From Thamnaconus septentrionalis (Eukaryota; Chordata; Actinopteri; Tetraodontiformes; Monacanthidae): DNA of 64,000 nt. The notes beneath the pieces are model-generated. The model was given only the letters and a program-made list of their open reading frames with translations. It did no database searches and was not told where the DNA came from. Both the position numbers and the translations under genes were made by a program. Below, one piece after another: positions 42,363 through 54,481 of this stretch. Each line of letters begins with the position of its first letter. Position 1 is the stretch's first letter. Location: contig CM020508.1 of NCBI GenBank assembly GCA_009823395.1, forward strand, positions 9,128,515 to 9,192,514. The letters are read 5' to 3'.

Positions 42363-45300
42363 ATGCTCCTTAAGCCAAGGTATGGCCGCTTCCGCAACGA
42401 GTCTGTGACCTCCTCCGACGACCTGATGCAGAGCTTAGCCATGAGCGGCAGAGTTGTAGCCACGCCGATGGTCCCCTCCTCCACCCAGAGTCTCCCCCTG
42501 CCTCCGCTGCCCCCGCTGCCTCCGCTGCCTACACTGGACCCCGGCTCAAGACCGTCGTCCTCCCCCGCCGGGGCGGCAGCCCTGGCCGACTCCCCTTGCC
42601 TGGACGGGGAGCAGGATGCCACCACCACCTTCTGCATGCTCATCCCCAGGATGCCCCAGTGGAAGTTCTCCAACTCCTTGCTCAGCCGCAGCCCGTCCAA
42701 CTCCAGCTCCAGCTCCAGCTCCAGCAAGGACTCGGGCAAAACGTCTACGGCGCCCTCCCAGACCTCTGCCCCTCTTTCTTCGTCGCCGCAGAGGGCTGGC
42801 GGGGGAAGCTCGGCCAGCGGTCCGGTGGCCAGTCTGGCTGCCGTGCTCAACTCCTGTGACCATGTTTGTGTCACCCGTGTTCCTTGCAGGCCATCCGAGG
42901 GCAAAGAACTGCTGCGGCGTCAAACTCCACGTTCGGGGCCACAGAGGTCATAGTGGGCGCAGGAACTGGTTCTAGCAGCTCCAGGTCAGGAATGAACCGC
43001 AGGACAAGAGTGGAAGGCATGTGGCTGGGGGGAGACGACTTCCCCCAGAAGGGCAGCTTCATCCACAAACCTTCCCAAGGCTGGCTGCACCCTGACAAGA
43101 AGATCGCAGGGCCGGGCGCCTCTTATATTGTCAGGGTAAGTCCTTCAGCTCTTTTTGCGTTATCTGATTGGAAAGTGTACAGAGAAAGCAAAGGATTTCC
43201 TCGAGGTCGAGTTTCTTCACCATGTGACAATAATAAAAAGTTTGCACATGAAACGTTTGGTTCCACTTGGGCGGGAAACAAAAGGACATCACTGTGCAAG
43301 GTGGTTTGTTATGCAGCTCATGTGGCGAGGGCTGGGGAATACATAATTTAATCCAGATAAATGGCTGGATGTGGACGGCCCGGGAGACTGCGTCAAGAGA
43401 GCGCACACGGGTGCACCAAGACCATTAATGCAAACTGTTGTAGACAAGAACTGCTGCATTGCACAGGATGCACCAGTTAGCGTCTCCTCCAACTTAGAGC
43501 ATCTCTGTTTGCCTCGATTGTCACCTTGTTTACTTGGGAGCTCCCACTGCTCGCTGGGAGCAGCGGCGCTCCTCCCTCATGTGGTGGCCTCAGGTTTGTT
43601 TACGTCCGGCGTGAGCCACGATCATAAGTATAATGCGGCACCCAATCTGGAGAGCCGAGGATCTGAATCCTTCTTTATTCTTATTATATTTTGCATTATT
43701 ACAGATGCGCATAAATGAAACGTTCACACGTTTCCAAAGCTGAAGTGGATGGAACTGACTGGGGTCCTTAGAGATACAATCGCTAATACCGGGACGTCAT
43801 CTTCAGTGCATGACTTATGTCGCGCCTTTTCACCTCAGCCCTCCACGGAAACCCTCTATTCTTCTCCCCCCTCCTCAAACTAATGACATGACCCTTGATT
43901 AGCAGAGTCTGGGCCCCGAGCAAGCTTTCTAATGCCATTATACAGGCACTATTCATTCCTCTATTCAATTACAGCTAATCACAGTCATTTGCATCATGTG
44001 ATGAGGACGGTTGAACCCAGATGGGGAGGGAGGGTGGGGGGCATCACCTCATCTCGTCACTGTGCAGTGCTTTCACAGATTCAGACGTACGCGCCGCTCT
44101 GAAATCAGATTCATATCTGTCTAATTGCCGGCCGAGGCTTTTAGCAGCGTGTCCACGAGGTGTGCCGCCGCGATCGTCTCCCCCTTCACATATTTGCTAA
44201 TGTTAAAAAAAAGAGGTGGCCCACCACAGATGAAGCATCCCTGTATTTATGCATTTTAAGTAGTAAATCTATACAGGGAGGAGTGAGAGCGCCGCATGTA
44301 TTAGTGTCAAAGTGACACCGGATTTCTGCTGTGCTATGTCATTTTTAATCATGCTGGCCTCCACAGCTCCCTCCATCTATTTATGTTTCCGCCTTCTCTT
44401 CCACTCACGAAAACACGGATACACACAGTCGCTGGTGTGCTGGAGTAAACACACAGCAACACAACATTAAAATAGTTTTTTGTTTGTTTGTTTTTTTCCA
44501 AGCACATATGGCCACAACACACACAGTAAAGTGCTACACTATCTCTTTATGTGTTGATCAATATGTCGCTCGTATATTCTGAATATGTATCTTTGTGTTT
44601 GGTCCATGTTTGAGCAAAGTTTTTAGAGTGCGACCCAACAACATGAACTGACCTCAGGGACACTACTTGCGTAATGAATTCCAAACAAGCCCCGGTTGGA
44701 CATTATACACTGAGCTGAAAAACAAACTTCTACGGTCAGGTAGTGTTTTCAGTCACCCGCCGTGCTGACTGTCCATCATGGACACACTCGGACACACAAA
44801 TATCATCAAGAATGTCAGCGTTTGAGGCTTTATATTTTCAACATGTCCCTCATTTGTCATCTTTGACAGCTCAGAGATCATGTCAACAATCAAGCAAAAC
44901 ACTTCAGCCTTCAACACAAATAGAAACTATGTTGTATCACCCTCTTACAATATGGTAAACAATTTAGTCTCATTGTGAAATTTTAATATTTGTGTATTTT
45001 TGGATTTGGTCCTACAATATTTTCCCACCGCTTCACAAGTTGGTCTGATATGCGTGCAGCATTTTGTGTCTGGAAAAAGCCACATTACAAACTGACCTTG
45101 GTGAAACTGCTTACAAAATCATTTACAAGCAAACTGGGATGGCAAATAATGCTGTGCGTAACTGCTCTAAATCAAATTGCTCCTGTCCATGTTGCATTTG
45201 GTAACATTCCACTCTCCAAATTCAAAACTTGCTCACTTTTACCACAAAATTATGCTTGTTGTTCAATGATTTCTTTAATAGTAAAGGACATAATGCACAA

Positions 45301-46659
45301 CAAAACATCTATAAAGCATCTAAAAAAAAAAAGGCCACAATTTGGCAAAGTATGTGTTCCGGTGTTATTCAATTTCTTGGGAATGCTTCTTGGAAAGTCA
45401 CTGTCCCATTAGTCAGGGAGTAGTGCGTTGGAGAGTCAGTCCAAGTGATGGTCGCGCAGATAGGATGATGGAAGAGGGGATGCGTTGTATCAGCAGATGA
45501 GCGTGTGACAATGGGGCCATTGGCAGAGGGAGGAGAGGGGAAAAAAAGAGGCACGATTTTCCTGATGGAAGACTTCCCTCCATCTGTAAATCTGGTTAGA
45601 AAGCTCATTAAGCTGCAGGCTCAAAGGTTGCTCTGCCTCTGTGTTCTTAGTTTGATTTTTTTTTTTTTGCTACACACCCAAACAAATCCACATTGATGCA
45701 TTCGATTGTATTGGCAATTATGACGATAGGAAAGTAAGAGTTTCTTCTGAGACACTTTTTTTTATTTTATTTTATTTTACGCAAATACGTGACCAACACC
45801 CTTAGTTCCATTTGTACACAAACAAACTCACACCCTTTGCATCTCCCAGAGCCCTCCGAGGCTGGTCCATTATTTGGAGCTCTTAGTGCAGCTAATCCAG
45901 TCAAGGTGCCATTAGCACCTCAGCTCCGCAGCCATTAGGAAGCTTCTCTTGCTGGCTGTTACCCGCTGGAGAACACAGGAGGCCTTGATGTGGATCCGAG
46001 TTGGATTACAATGTGTATGTTGTGTTTTCTCAGAGCTGTTTAAATCCCCTCCTATCCATGTTTTTAAGTCTGTCTGTTGCAGGGCAGGATGTGAAATATA
46101 TCTTTTGTTCCTTCAATTGTTTTCCAGTACATGGGATGCATCGAAGTACAGAAGTCTATGCGCTCCCTGGACTTCAACACGAGGACTCAGGTGACAAGGT
46201 AAGCTGGTGACCATCTGTGTTGTGATGAGTCAGCAGAACTTGATCCAAAACACATGGGAATATCCGAAGTCACAGCTCGAATTGCAACATTTCTGGGCCG
46301 CTGGAGAAATGATTTGGTTCCTATTCACAATGTTCAATTTCTGCCTGCACTTTCAAACTTAGCACCCCGCGCAGTCAGAGCGTATGAAAACGCGCAGCCA
46401 AGAAGCTCCAGCAGCCTAAATATCCCTGTCTGTGTGTTTTCACGCTGTGCATGTGATGCTATTGCCATGAAAGTAGGCTTGTTTGTTTTTCTCATGCGGC
46501 GCCCTGGTCTCATTGGTGAAAGGTGCACGCCCCCGCTGCCCCCTACTCCATCTCTGCCTCTCACTCTCCTCCCTCTCTCCTCCGCGATCGATCAGCGGTA
46601 ATCGGAGCCCACCGTGCATCCAAGGCTTAAGTGCACGGGGGAGGAGGGAGTGAGCAGCA

Positions 46660-46696
<37 letters not shown>

Positions 46697-49600
46697 GAGG
46701 CAGCGGAGAGATGGAGTGATAGAGAGGGAGATCTATTATTGATGATGTTTGCTTATAGCTGTGGAAAGCTGCAGTGGCCTCCGTGAACGCGCCCTGCTGG
46801 ATAGTGTCTGCAGCTGTAACTTGTTGAGGAGGGCGGCGGTGTCACGATATGACTGATTGCATGACATCATTCGAGCTGCTGATTGTTTGGAGTGACTGAG
46901 TTTTCTTTGCACATATCCAAATCCTCTTTCAACCTTAGCCCTCCCCCACATCCACCACCACCACCAAACATTTCAAGTTCAGTTTTTATTTATTGGTAAT
47001 CAATGGCAACATTTTAGCGGATAAGAAAATTAAATGATGCTATGGTTCACAAGACAATGGCAATTTGTCTTTGCAATCAATCACCTTCTTCTTATTTAAA
47101 TTAAAATTGTTTAAAATATAAATTGTACAATTTTACAATGTATATGTGTATGCCAATTTGTACTTTTGTAATTGTACTTTTTTTTAACTGCATGCTAACA
47201 TAAGGAGGTTCATTTTGTCCTAGATACCATCGTACAACATATTAGGTGCTTGTTTTCAGACGTCCAGGTTTTCAAAAATGTGCACTTTCCCAGCAGCACT
47301 CTCTGTCTCGCATTGTCAAGAGTAACACCGCTGGCATTTTATTGCTGAGCAGATACCAATCCTGCAGACAAAAACAACAGCCCATATCTCCCCTCCCACT
47401 TCTTCTCCCCGCCTGCCTCCTCCGCCGGCTCATCAGCATGACTCATACCAACACGGTGGTGTGTGTGTGTGTTTTTCTTTTTCAAAAATCCCTGAGAAGA
47501 CCTTTACTCGAGATGAGGCCCGGGACGCTTCTTCTTAAATATTTACGAGCCACTTGATAGGGGCAGCGGGGCTCTCGACTGCTGTCCCCGCTGTCCCCTG
47601 TCAGTGAGAGAGCAAACTCCAGCCTCAAATCCACATAATGCCTCCCCGCCGCTATCAGACACACAGGGGACGGAGGCTTTAAAGGCCCATTAGGCTGCCA
47701 TTCCCTAGAGTTATAGCGGCTCCAGTGCAAAGTGGTAGAAATCCTACAGAGGGAGAATTGCACTGTGGAAAATGAACCCTGCAAAACAAACATGGTGCCT
47801 GAGAGAAACCTGAGAAGACACAGCAGGGCCGTGCAGACCATATACTCGAATTATGATATTTCAAAGGGTTGAACATGAGAATAATAAGAAACAAAATGGC
47901 TGCAAATCGTTGTTGAGTTTTTGTAGACTCGTTAGTTCACTGAAAGAATAAATCAAAGGTCCAGTGTGCAACATTTAAATGCATCTAAATGGAGCTAAAA
48001 GCATGTAATATCTTCACTTAATATCTTTAGTTACCAACTTAACTATACAGACTTCATCTTGAAAGTACAAACCTGCTGGAAAGCCTTTCTTGACCTTTGA
48101 GCTGTGACAGATCCATGACCTTTCACCACTGCCTGAGGTGGCGACACAAAGCTTGTCATCATGTTTAACCTATGTGATTTTTTTTTTTGGTTCAACTACG
48201 TATACATGTAAAATTTGTGTTACACTTTCTGACTTTTGGCATTTCCTCACTCCCCCAATTAGGGAGGCCATCAACAGGCTGTGTGAAGCTGTGCCAGGTG
48301 GGAAGGGAGCTTGGAGGAAAAAGGTAAACCCTGTTGTTTTCCCTTCTTTGCAACAAAAAGGCCTCTGACAGCACATTAGGCAAAAGGGGAGGCAGGCGGG
48401 GTTGAGTTATCTATTGAGTTACACATGGAGGCGTGATTTAGCTAGAAATGGTTTTGGGTTACATCTTTATCACAAAGCAAAGACTCAGTCTCGTATGGCC
48501 AATCATTTAAACAAGGAATGGCATATCTAATTCAAAATTTAAAAAAAATGTTGTTTATCCTGCAATCTGTGCTTCCATCTCTCTTTTAGTCTCTGAACAA
48601 AGCTCTGCAGTCCGTTATGGGGAAGAGTAACTTACGATTTGCAGGCATGAGTATTGCAGTCAACATCTCCATAGACGGCCTCGGTTTGCTCGTCCCAACC
48701 ACACGGCAGGTATGACGCTGAAAGCAGCGTGAGTTCATCTGAAGACCATGTTGACGTGATGCTATTTTCCTTCACTGAGGCAAAGAAGAAGTTTCCATCC
48801 TGATAAAATTCAAATGTTTTTAAAATAACAAGTTTGGATTTGCATTTTATTACTTGAGTTGCATATGATATATAACAAATTCACACTTGCATTCAATCCG
48901 TAATGTGTCTGCCTACTTTGCGACAGTGGAAGAAATGTAGCACTTTAACTTTATGCTACATTTTCTGCCAAGCAGAAATGTTGATTAAAAAAATGAAAAA
49001 AAACAAAAAAACATGGTCTGTTAGCTGTTTTGCCTCTCATTGAGCCTCCTGCTTCTTCCAGGTGATAGCGCACCATCCCATGCAGTCCATCTCTTTTGCT
49101 TCTGGGGGAGACACAGTGAGTGCGGCATTTTAACTCTGCCTCCTTCACGTTTCTGCTTGCCATTGTTGTTGTTGTTGTTGTTTGAGAGTACATTTTGGCA
49201 GACAGCATATATCAGATTGAGCTCCGCTTTACTGCTTTGCAATCCCGCGACTGAAGAATCAATGAGGGCTTTAATTTAGTTATATGGCTCCAATTTATGT
49301 GGCTAAATTGATTTTTTTTCCATTTTTTCCCCCTCCTGTCTGTTGCAGGACACCCCAGACTATGTTGCATACGTGGCCAAAGATCCAGTGAACCAAAGAG
49401 GTAATACTCTCTCTTCACAGTCTGCTCAGTCAGACCAGTCTACTTCTGACGGTGGAATTATATTTGGCACCAAAACATTGTCTGTTTTAATGGATCTACT
49501 CACTATATTTTCAAGCTAATTTAATTTCAAAGACATTTCAAAGACAATTACATGAAAAAAATGGCTGGCCATGCAGCTTCTCTCATAAAATTATTTTTCT

Positions 49601-52461
49601 TCTTTCCCTAAGCTTGTCATATCCTGGAGTGTTCAGATGGTTTAGCCCAGAGCGTCATCAGTACCATCGGTCAAGCGTTCGAACTGCAGTTCAAACAGTA
49701 CCTGCACAGTCCTCCCAAAACAATGACGTCCATGGAGAGGTAACATCGCATGGGGATCCCCTTAATATAAACATTTTTAAAATGATAGCATTTGTTATTA
49801 CCTTCTTCCCCGTGACCACAAGTAATGATATGGATGGATGGATGGATGATGGATGGACTATCTTATCTGCTGCTGAAAAGGATGATGCGCAACCCAACAT
49901 GTGGTTTAGAGCACAATTCTACATACAAATTTCACCATGTTATATATACTTTTGAGTAGATACTTGCTAGAAAATACATGTCATTTTGATCCAGAGAATT
50001 GAACGAGCTGCTTCTTTATTTGTAAGTCATAAATCCTTTATCATATTGATGCTAATAGAAAGTCTTAAAACCCCCTCGGAGCAAAAACTTGGCGACTGAG
50101 TTTGCACTGACGCCACAGCAGCTGCTGACCCAGAAGGAACTCTTTTTCTCTCCTTCTATTCTGGTTTTCGAGTGAGTGCCTCCTTTCCGCCTGCAGCAAG
50201 CAGCTCTGTACATCTATTTATGACCGTTCTGGATGCGTATGGCCCACTTCCATATGGATTTGATCACATCAAATCCATACTAGAACCAAGCCTACAACTA
50301 TAAACATCACAATTGAATGTCCTGTGTTACTGCCAGTACATCATCCCACAAAGATTAAGTATCCAGAAAAAGTGATCAGAAAATGGCATATTTAGCTCTC
50401 TGTTTACAGCCTTCACTCTTTTGCACACATCCACTGAAAATTGGAGGCAAAATAAATCAAACATAGGACTTTTTGGGGGGAGATTATTTACAGGCTAAAG
50501 ACACATTATTGGTATTAATAAACATGTCATTTAGCTTTAGTTTTCAAATGTGTCTCTTACATACAATCACCTGTGTTGTTGCTCAGGTCCGCTAGGGTGG
50601 AGGAGCCAGTGTGGGGGGAGGAGGAGGATTTCGCGGACCACGATTACTACAACAGCATCCCGGGGAAGGAGCCTCCTATTGGGGGTGTGGTGGACTCCCG
50701 GCTGAGGATGAGCGGAGCCATGCCGGGACACATCCACACCCAGCCACAGAGCAAGACTGCGGCACAGGTGAGTCTCCATAAGAACCCCCCTCATCCTCCA
50801 ACAATGCCAGCACCACAGTTCTCGATTATTTGGCATGAGAACCTGCGTCACCATGGAATCTTATTTGAAATGGAATTAAAGTTGTATCTGCTCACCATCA
50901 CGAAATGGCAATTCTAACTGGTAAATCAGGTAATAATCCTCGATACGTCACTTTTGCGCTGGTGACTCATATCTTTTCTCGATGTCCCCCTTGCCCCCTC
51001 CTCCATGTGCCTTCTATTAAATTAACCAATAACAGCATGGGAACCTAGCCCTCCACGGACTCCCTGATACTCCTGCAGCATAATTGCCAAAGGCAGATGT
51101 GATTAGAGAGAGAGGCCTGGCTCTTTTTAAGGCTCCAGGTGAGGTGTGAGAGGAGGTCTCTCCAGCAGCTTGTTCAACATATGGGGGACATAACGTGCAG
51201 CTGCTTCAGATAGAGTGCTGGAAAACCGCATTATGTAGGGGCGGAACATGGGGGAGGCTATACCCTCCAGGTACAGAGCGATACAAACATGTTTATGATA
51301 TGTCTCAAGGTGTCTGTGTGTGTGTGTGTGTGTGTGTGCGCGTGTGTGTGTGTGTGTTTTAGATGGGCTCTCCAGCCAGACGGGAGCAAACCTCCTATCC
51401 TCCAGGCCAGCTGTGCTATGAACTCCACTGGGACACTGAAACGAGCAGCTCAGGTGAGACACTCTGTGGCAGCACACGTGTAAAACATCTAGAAATATAT
51501 ACGTACATAAGACTTCTAGTTTTGGGGGAAAATAAATTAGCATTATGCATGACACAGTGGAAACAAAGCAGACTAGAGATTAAGCAGATTAGACCTCTAA
51601 TGTAACAAATAGCCCTGCTGCTTATGTTTTGCAGGTCTGACCTCAGATGGTTACCTCTGCGCTGACGGCCAGCCAACAGGAAGCAAAGACTATGAGGAGC
51701 ATCAGTACGTTAACACCCAGAACCTGGACAACATGAACCTACAGGGGAGCGAGGCTGCCAGAGCAGGCAGACCACCGGACAGCCCCAAAAAGGACCTATT
51801 TGACATGAGTGAGCTTTTGACATGTTTGATAAGTGCTCTTACTTCTTCCAGTCGTCCTTGTGTGTGATTGTGTAACGTTGCATCCATGAAGGGCCCTTCG
51901 AGGACGCCCTGAAGCTTCACGAGGCGTGCGGCGGAGCTGTTGGCTCCGGTGGCTCGGCAGCAGCCACGGGCGTCCAGGTCCTGGAGGACCAGTGGCCCAG
52001 CCCCCCGTCGACGCGCCCCTGTGGCCCCCAACGAGGAGCAGCTCCGGAGAGAGACGTGGTACCACAGCCGGATGAGCAGGCGGGACGCCGAGAGGCTGCT
52101 GGTGCGAGACGGGGACTTCCTGGTGCGGGAGAGCACAACCAACCCGGGCCAGTATGTGCTCACCGGGATGCACTGCGGCCTGCCCAAACACCTGCTGCTG
52201 GTGGACCCGGAGGGAGTGGTGAGTCCTGCTGGGTTTTCTTCCTGGATGAACCCTGAGCACCATATCACAAGGCAAACAGATTACGCGTGTGTTCCAATGC
52301 TGTGTGTGTGTCTCTCGCTGTCCTCCACGCAGGTCCGCACCAAAGACATGCTCTTCGAGAGCATCAGCCACCTCATCTCGTACCACCTGCAGAACCAGCT
52401 GCCCATCGTGGCGGCGGAGAGTGAGCTCCACCTCCGACAGGTGGTGAGGAGGAAGTATTGA
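42363..52461 (+). CDS. shc2: SHC2 (SHC-transforming protein 2) phosphotyrosine adaptor
   Basis: Adaptor that links activated receptor tyrosine kinases to GRB2/Ras. Coding exons: 42363-43135 (with a frame break), 46128-46198, 48263-48323, 48590-48709, 49062-49115, 49349-49400, 49613-49739, 50587-50767, 51363-51453, 51635-51808, 51892-52218 (with a frame break), 52333-52461. The N-terminus is long ([15 protein letters not shown]). The PTB domain runs from [15 protein letters not shown] to [11 protein letters not shown]1 carries the GRB2 motifs DYYNSIP and QYVNTQ and the adaptin-type DLFDM. The SH2 domain has [12 protein letters not shown] and [34 protein letters not shown] and the odf3l2 neighbour identify SHC2 rather than SHC1 or SHC3. 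About 719 residues are expected if both breaks are errors, longer than human SHC2 (582). The two breaks are described in the findings. Confidence 0.93.
42992..42994 (+). other. shc2: Candidate internal start codon of a p52-like SHC2 isoform
   Basis: ATG in the same frame as the PTB domain, encoding [17 protein letters not shown]. Human p52 SHC1 starts with MNKL and then RRTRVEG-LGGEEW, so this aligns with the p52 start. It lies after the first frame break and needs no correction to produce a PTB-CH1 protein. Confidence 0.55.
43136..46127 (+). other. First long shc2 intron, 3.0 kb
   Basis: AT-rich, with no exon or recognised mobile element. A 140-codon open frame at 44990-45412 has no family features and is treated as chance. 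Confidence 0.6.
46653..46694. repeat. (AGC)n trinucleotide repeat, intronic
   Basis: About 13 AGC/CAG units in an shc2 intron, downstream of a CG-rich patch. Confidence 0.95.
51315..51357. repeat. (GT)n microsatellite abutting a 3' splice site
   Basis: GT run with one GCGC interruption, ending directly before TTTTAG, the acceptor of the shc2 exon at 51363. Confidence 0.95.
52001..52006 (+). other. shc2: C6 run at the second shc2 frame break
   Basis: Upstream the frame reads [10 protein letters not shown]. The SH2 side reads [19 protein letters not shown] in the frame one base later. Five Cs instead of six would join them as WPSPRRRAPV, close to human WPSPPTRRAPV. Confidence 0.8.
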
Positions 52462-53921
52462 GCTTTTTCTGGCCCCACAGTGCAAGGCCTGTGAGTGCTC
52501 TGTCTTTCCTTCCAAATTCTATGTCTTCCTACGCAAAACAAACGCGGAGATACGTCTCCAGACAGGATGGTAGTCTGGATCGGAGGACTTCACTGTCCCT
52601 TCCCCGTTCCTGGACAATTCCACCATGGAAGATAATCTGACACACGTTTTCTACCTTTTTCGCCCACCTGGATGAACACCCTATCCCTCTTTGATCACAA
52701 ACTCCTCAGCATGTGGCTGTTAAGATAACGAACAAAAGAAAAACGTCAGCAATCGAGATGAATTGAACACGAACTGACTGCGGAAATTAGGATTTCTTTC
52801 ATGGAGATGTGAAGTTCTACATTTGTTTGCACGGGCAAAGCAGTCATGTTGCCCATAGAACAAAAGAAAACAAAAAATCCCCTTTCATCTGGGGGGGAGA
52901 CTGTTCAATACTCTGCTGTTGATTGCTGTATTAATGAAGCAAATGAGCATTCTTTAATTGCCAGGGACAGCTGAAAAATGTGAGTTTCATGAGGACCTTA
53001 GGACTGTTTGCATCGGACTGTGAGATGGCACAATAAGAACTCGATGAACATATTTCAGTCACCAAATCCCACTTAAAGTCATGCATCCATGCCATCTTCA
53101 TGTAAACAGCCAAGTAGAACTGCAACACGTTGTCCTTGAATGGGGCAGCTTGCATCACATTTACCATAAATGTCAATATTTGTCATTTGTAAGGGCTGCT
53201 CTACCTTTGGTTGTGTTGCATAAGCCTGTAAAAACTATTATTCCAACTGTACTAAAGTTCCGCGTCTCTGTCTGCAGTGACCCTCCGCCTGTACTCCCCC
53301 CCCAACTTCAGTGCCTTAATACATACGGACGCAGGCAATTGTCTCAGAGTGCAAATGGTGTGCGTTTTGTGTCTCGCTCTGCTATTAAACAGGGGAACAA
53401 ACCACAGGACGATTAAGCTCTCATACTTGAGAACAGTCATGTAAGCTGCTCTTATCATACACATACACTTCCTGTGTCGTTTGCTGTCAGGTGTTGATGT
53501 GCACTCTACAAAAACAATCCCATCCCGCTCCCACCTTGTGGTGCACTACAGTCAGCAGGGACTGATATTGAAGTTATGTGATGGACTTTGTTTGTCTCAG
53601 CTCAGGGGAATGCTCACTGTATGCCATGTCTGCGTCTGTTCTCACTGTATATATTACCTCTCTGACTGCAGCGCCGGTTTAATTTCCTGACTTCATTTTT
53701 GCAAATGAAAAGCTGAAAATATCTATCAGTGTCATTGCTTATGTCCACCGTGACAAACTGTAAATGTTCTCGGACGCAGCCTCGTGAAAATGCACAAAGA
53801 AACGAGGTGAGCTTCAGGGTGAGGCCTACATGTAATTACTTTAAATCATTTTTATTTTATTTCTCAGGAATCTCCTCTATGTCTCTATTCCTTCTTTTTT
53901 CAACTCTAATTGCTTTTTGTC

Positions 53922-53927
53922 AATAAA
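53922..53927 (+). terminator. shc2: Candidate polyadenylation signal of shc2
   Basis: AATAAA about 1.46 kb after the shc2 stop, followed by GT/T-rich sequence. It implies that 52462 to about 53945 is 3' UTR. Confidence 0.6.
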
Positions 53928-54137
53928 ACAAATTAAAAGAGGGCGTTTTGGCTTTCATGGATTTATCTGGCATGCCAAACTGATACCTTCAACGTCTACA
54001 ACCGCAAAAATGCTGCAGGGAACAGTGAAGAAGTGTGAATTTTAAAACCTGATTTGCTCCCAATATCCTTTTTTTTTTTTTTTTTAGTGAGTATCAACAA
54101 GCAGGGTCAGCAAAATAGCAATTTGTCTTCTTCTTGT

Positions 54138-54143
54138 TTTATT
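54138..54143 (-). terminator. ankrd24: Candidate polyadenylation signal of ankrd24
   Basis: TTTATT on the plus strand, AATAAA on the minus strand, about 340 bases after the ankrd24 stop. The shc2 and ankrd24 signals lie tail to tail about 210 bases apart. Confidence 0.5.
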
Positions 54144-54481
54144 ATAACAGTATTGTATAAAATCAATACACACAATCAATCACCATGATCTTTTAATTAA
54201 AGACTGTCTTTTAACATCGACTTTCTGCTACAAGAACCCCCCGCCCCTGACTTACGGGCTGCTGTTTCAGTTGTGCAGCCCCAAAGGCACTCTTTAGTTT
54301 TATTTTTGTCATAGTTTAGTATCAGCCAGTGCTTTAGGGTGCTGTATGCATGCAGATATGTCTGGCTACAGGACAGTTGGGTTTGGCTGTTGAGATGAGC
54401 TCTATAGTACAATGCTGATAACGGTTGCAGCTGCCCTCTGCTGACGTGGTAAAGGAGCTGCAGGAAGAGGAAGAGAGCAGC

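Noticed and set aside
42332..42923. Minus-strand open frames of 125 and 190 codons opposite shc2 exon 1
   Set aside because: Shadows in a GC-rich coding exon; no family features.
44990..45412. 140-codon plus-strand open frame in an shc2 intron
   Set aside because: AT-rich with atypical composition and no motif or promoter context. Treated as chance.
51702..52515. Minus-strand open frames of 188 and 239 codons
   Set aside because: Antisense shadows of the shc2 CH1 and SH2 exons, which carry clear family motifs on the plus strand.
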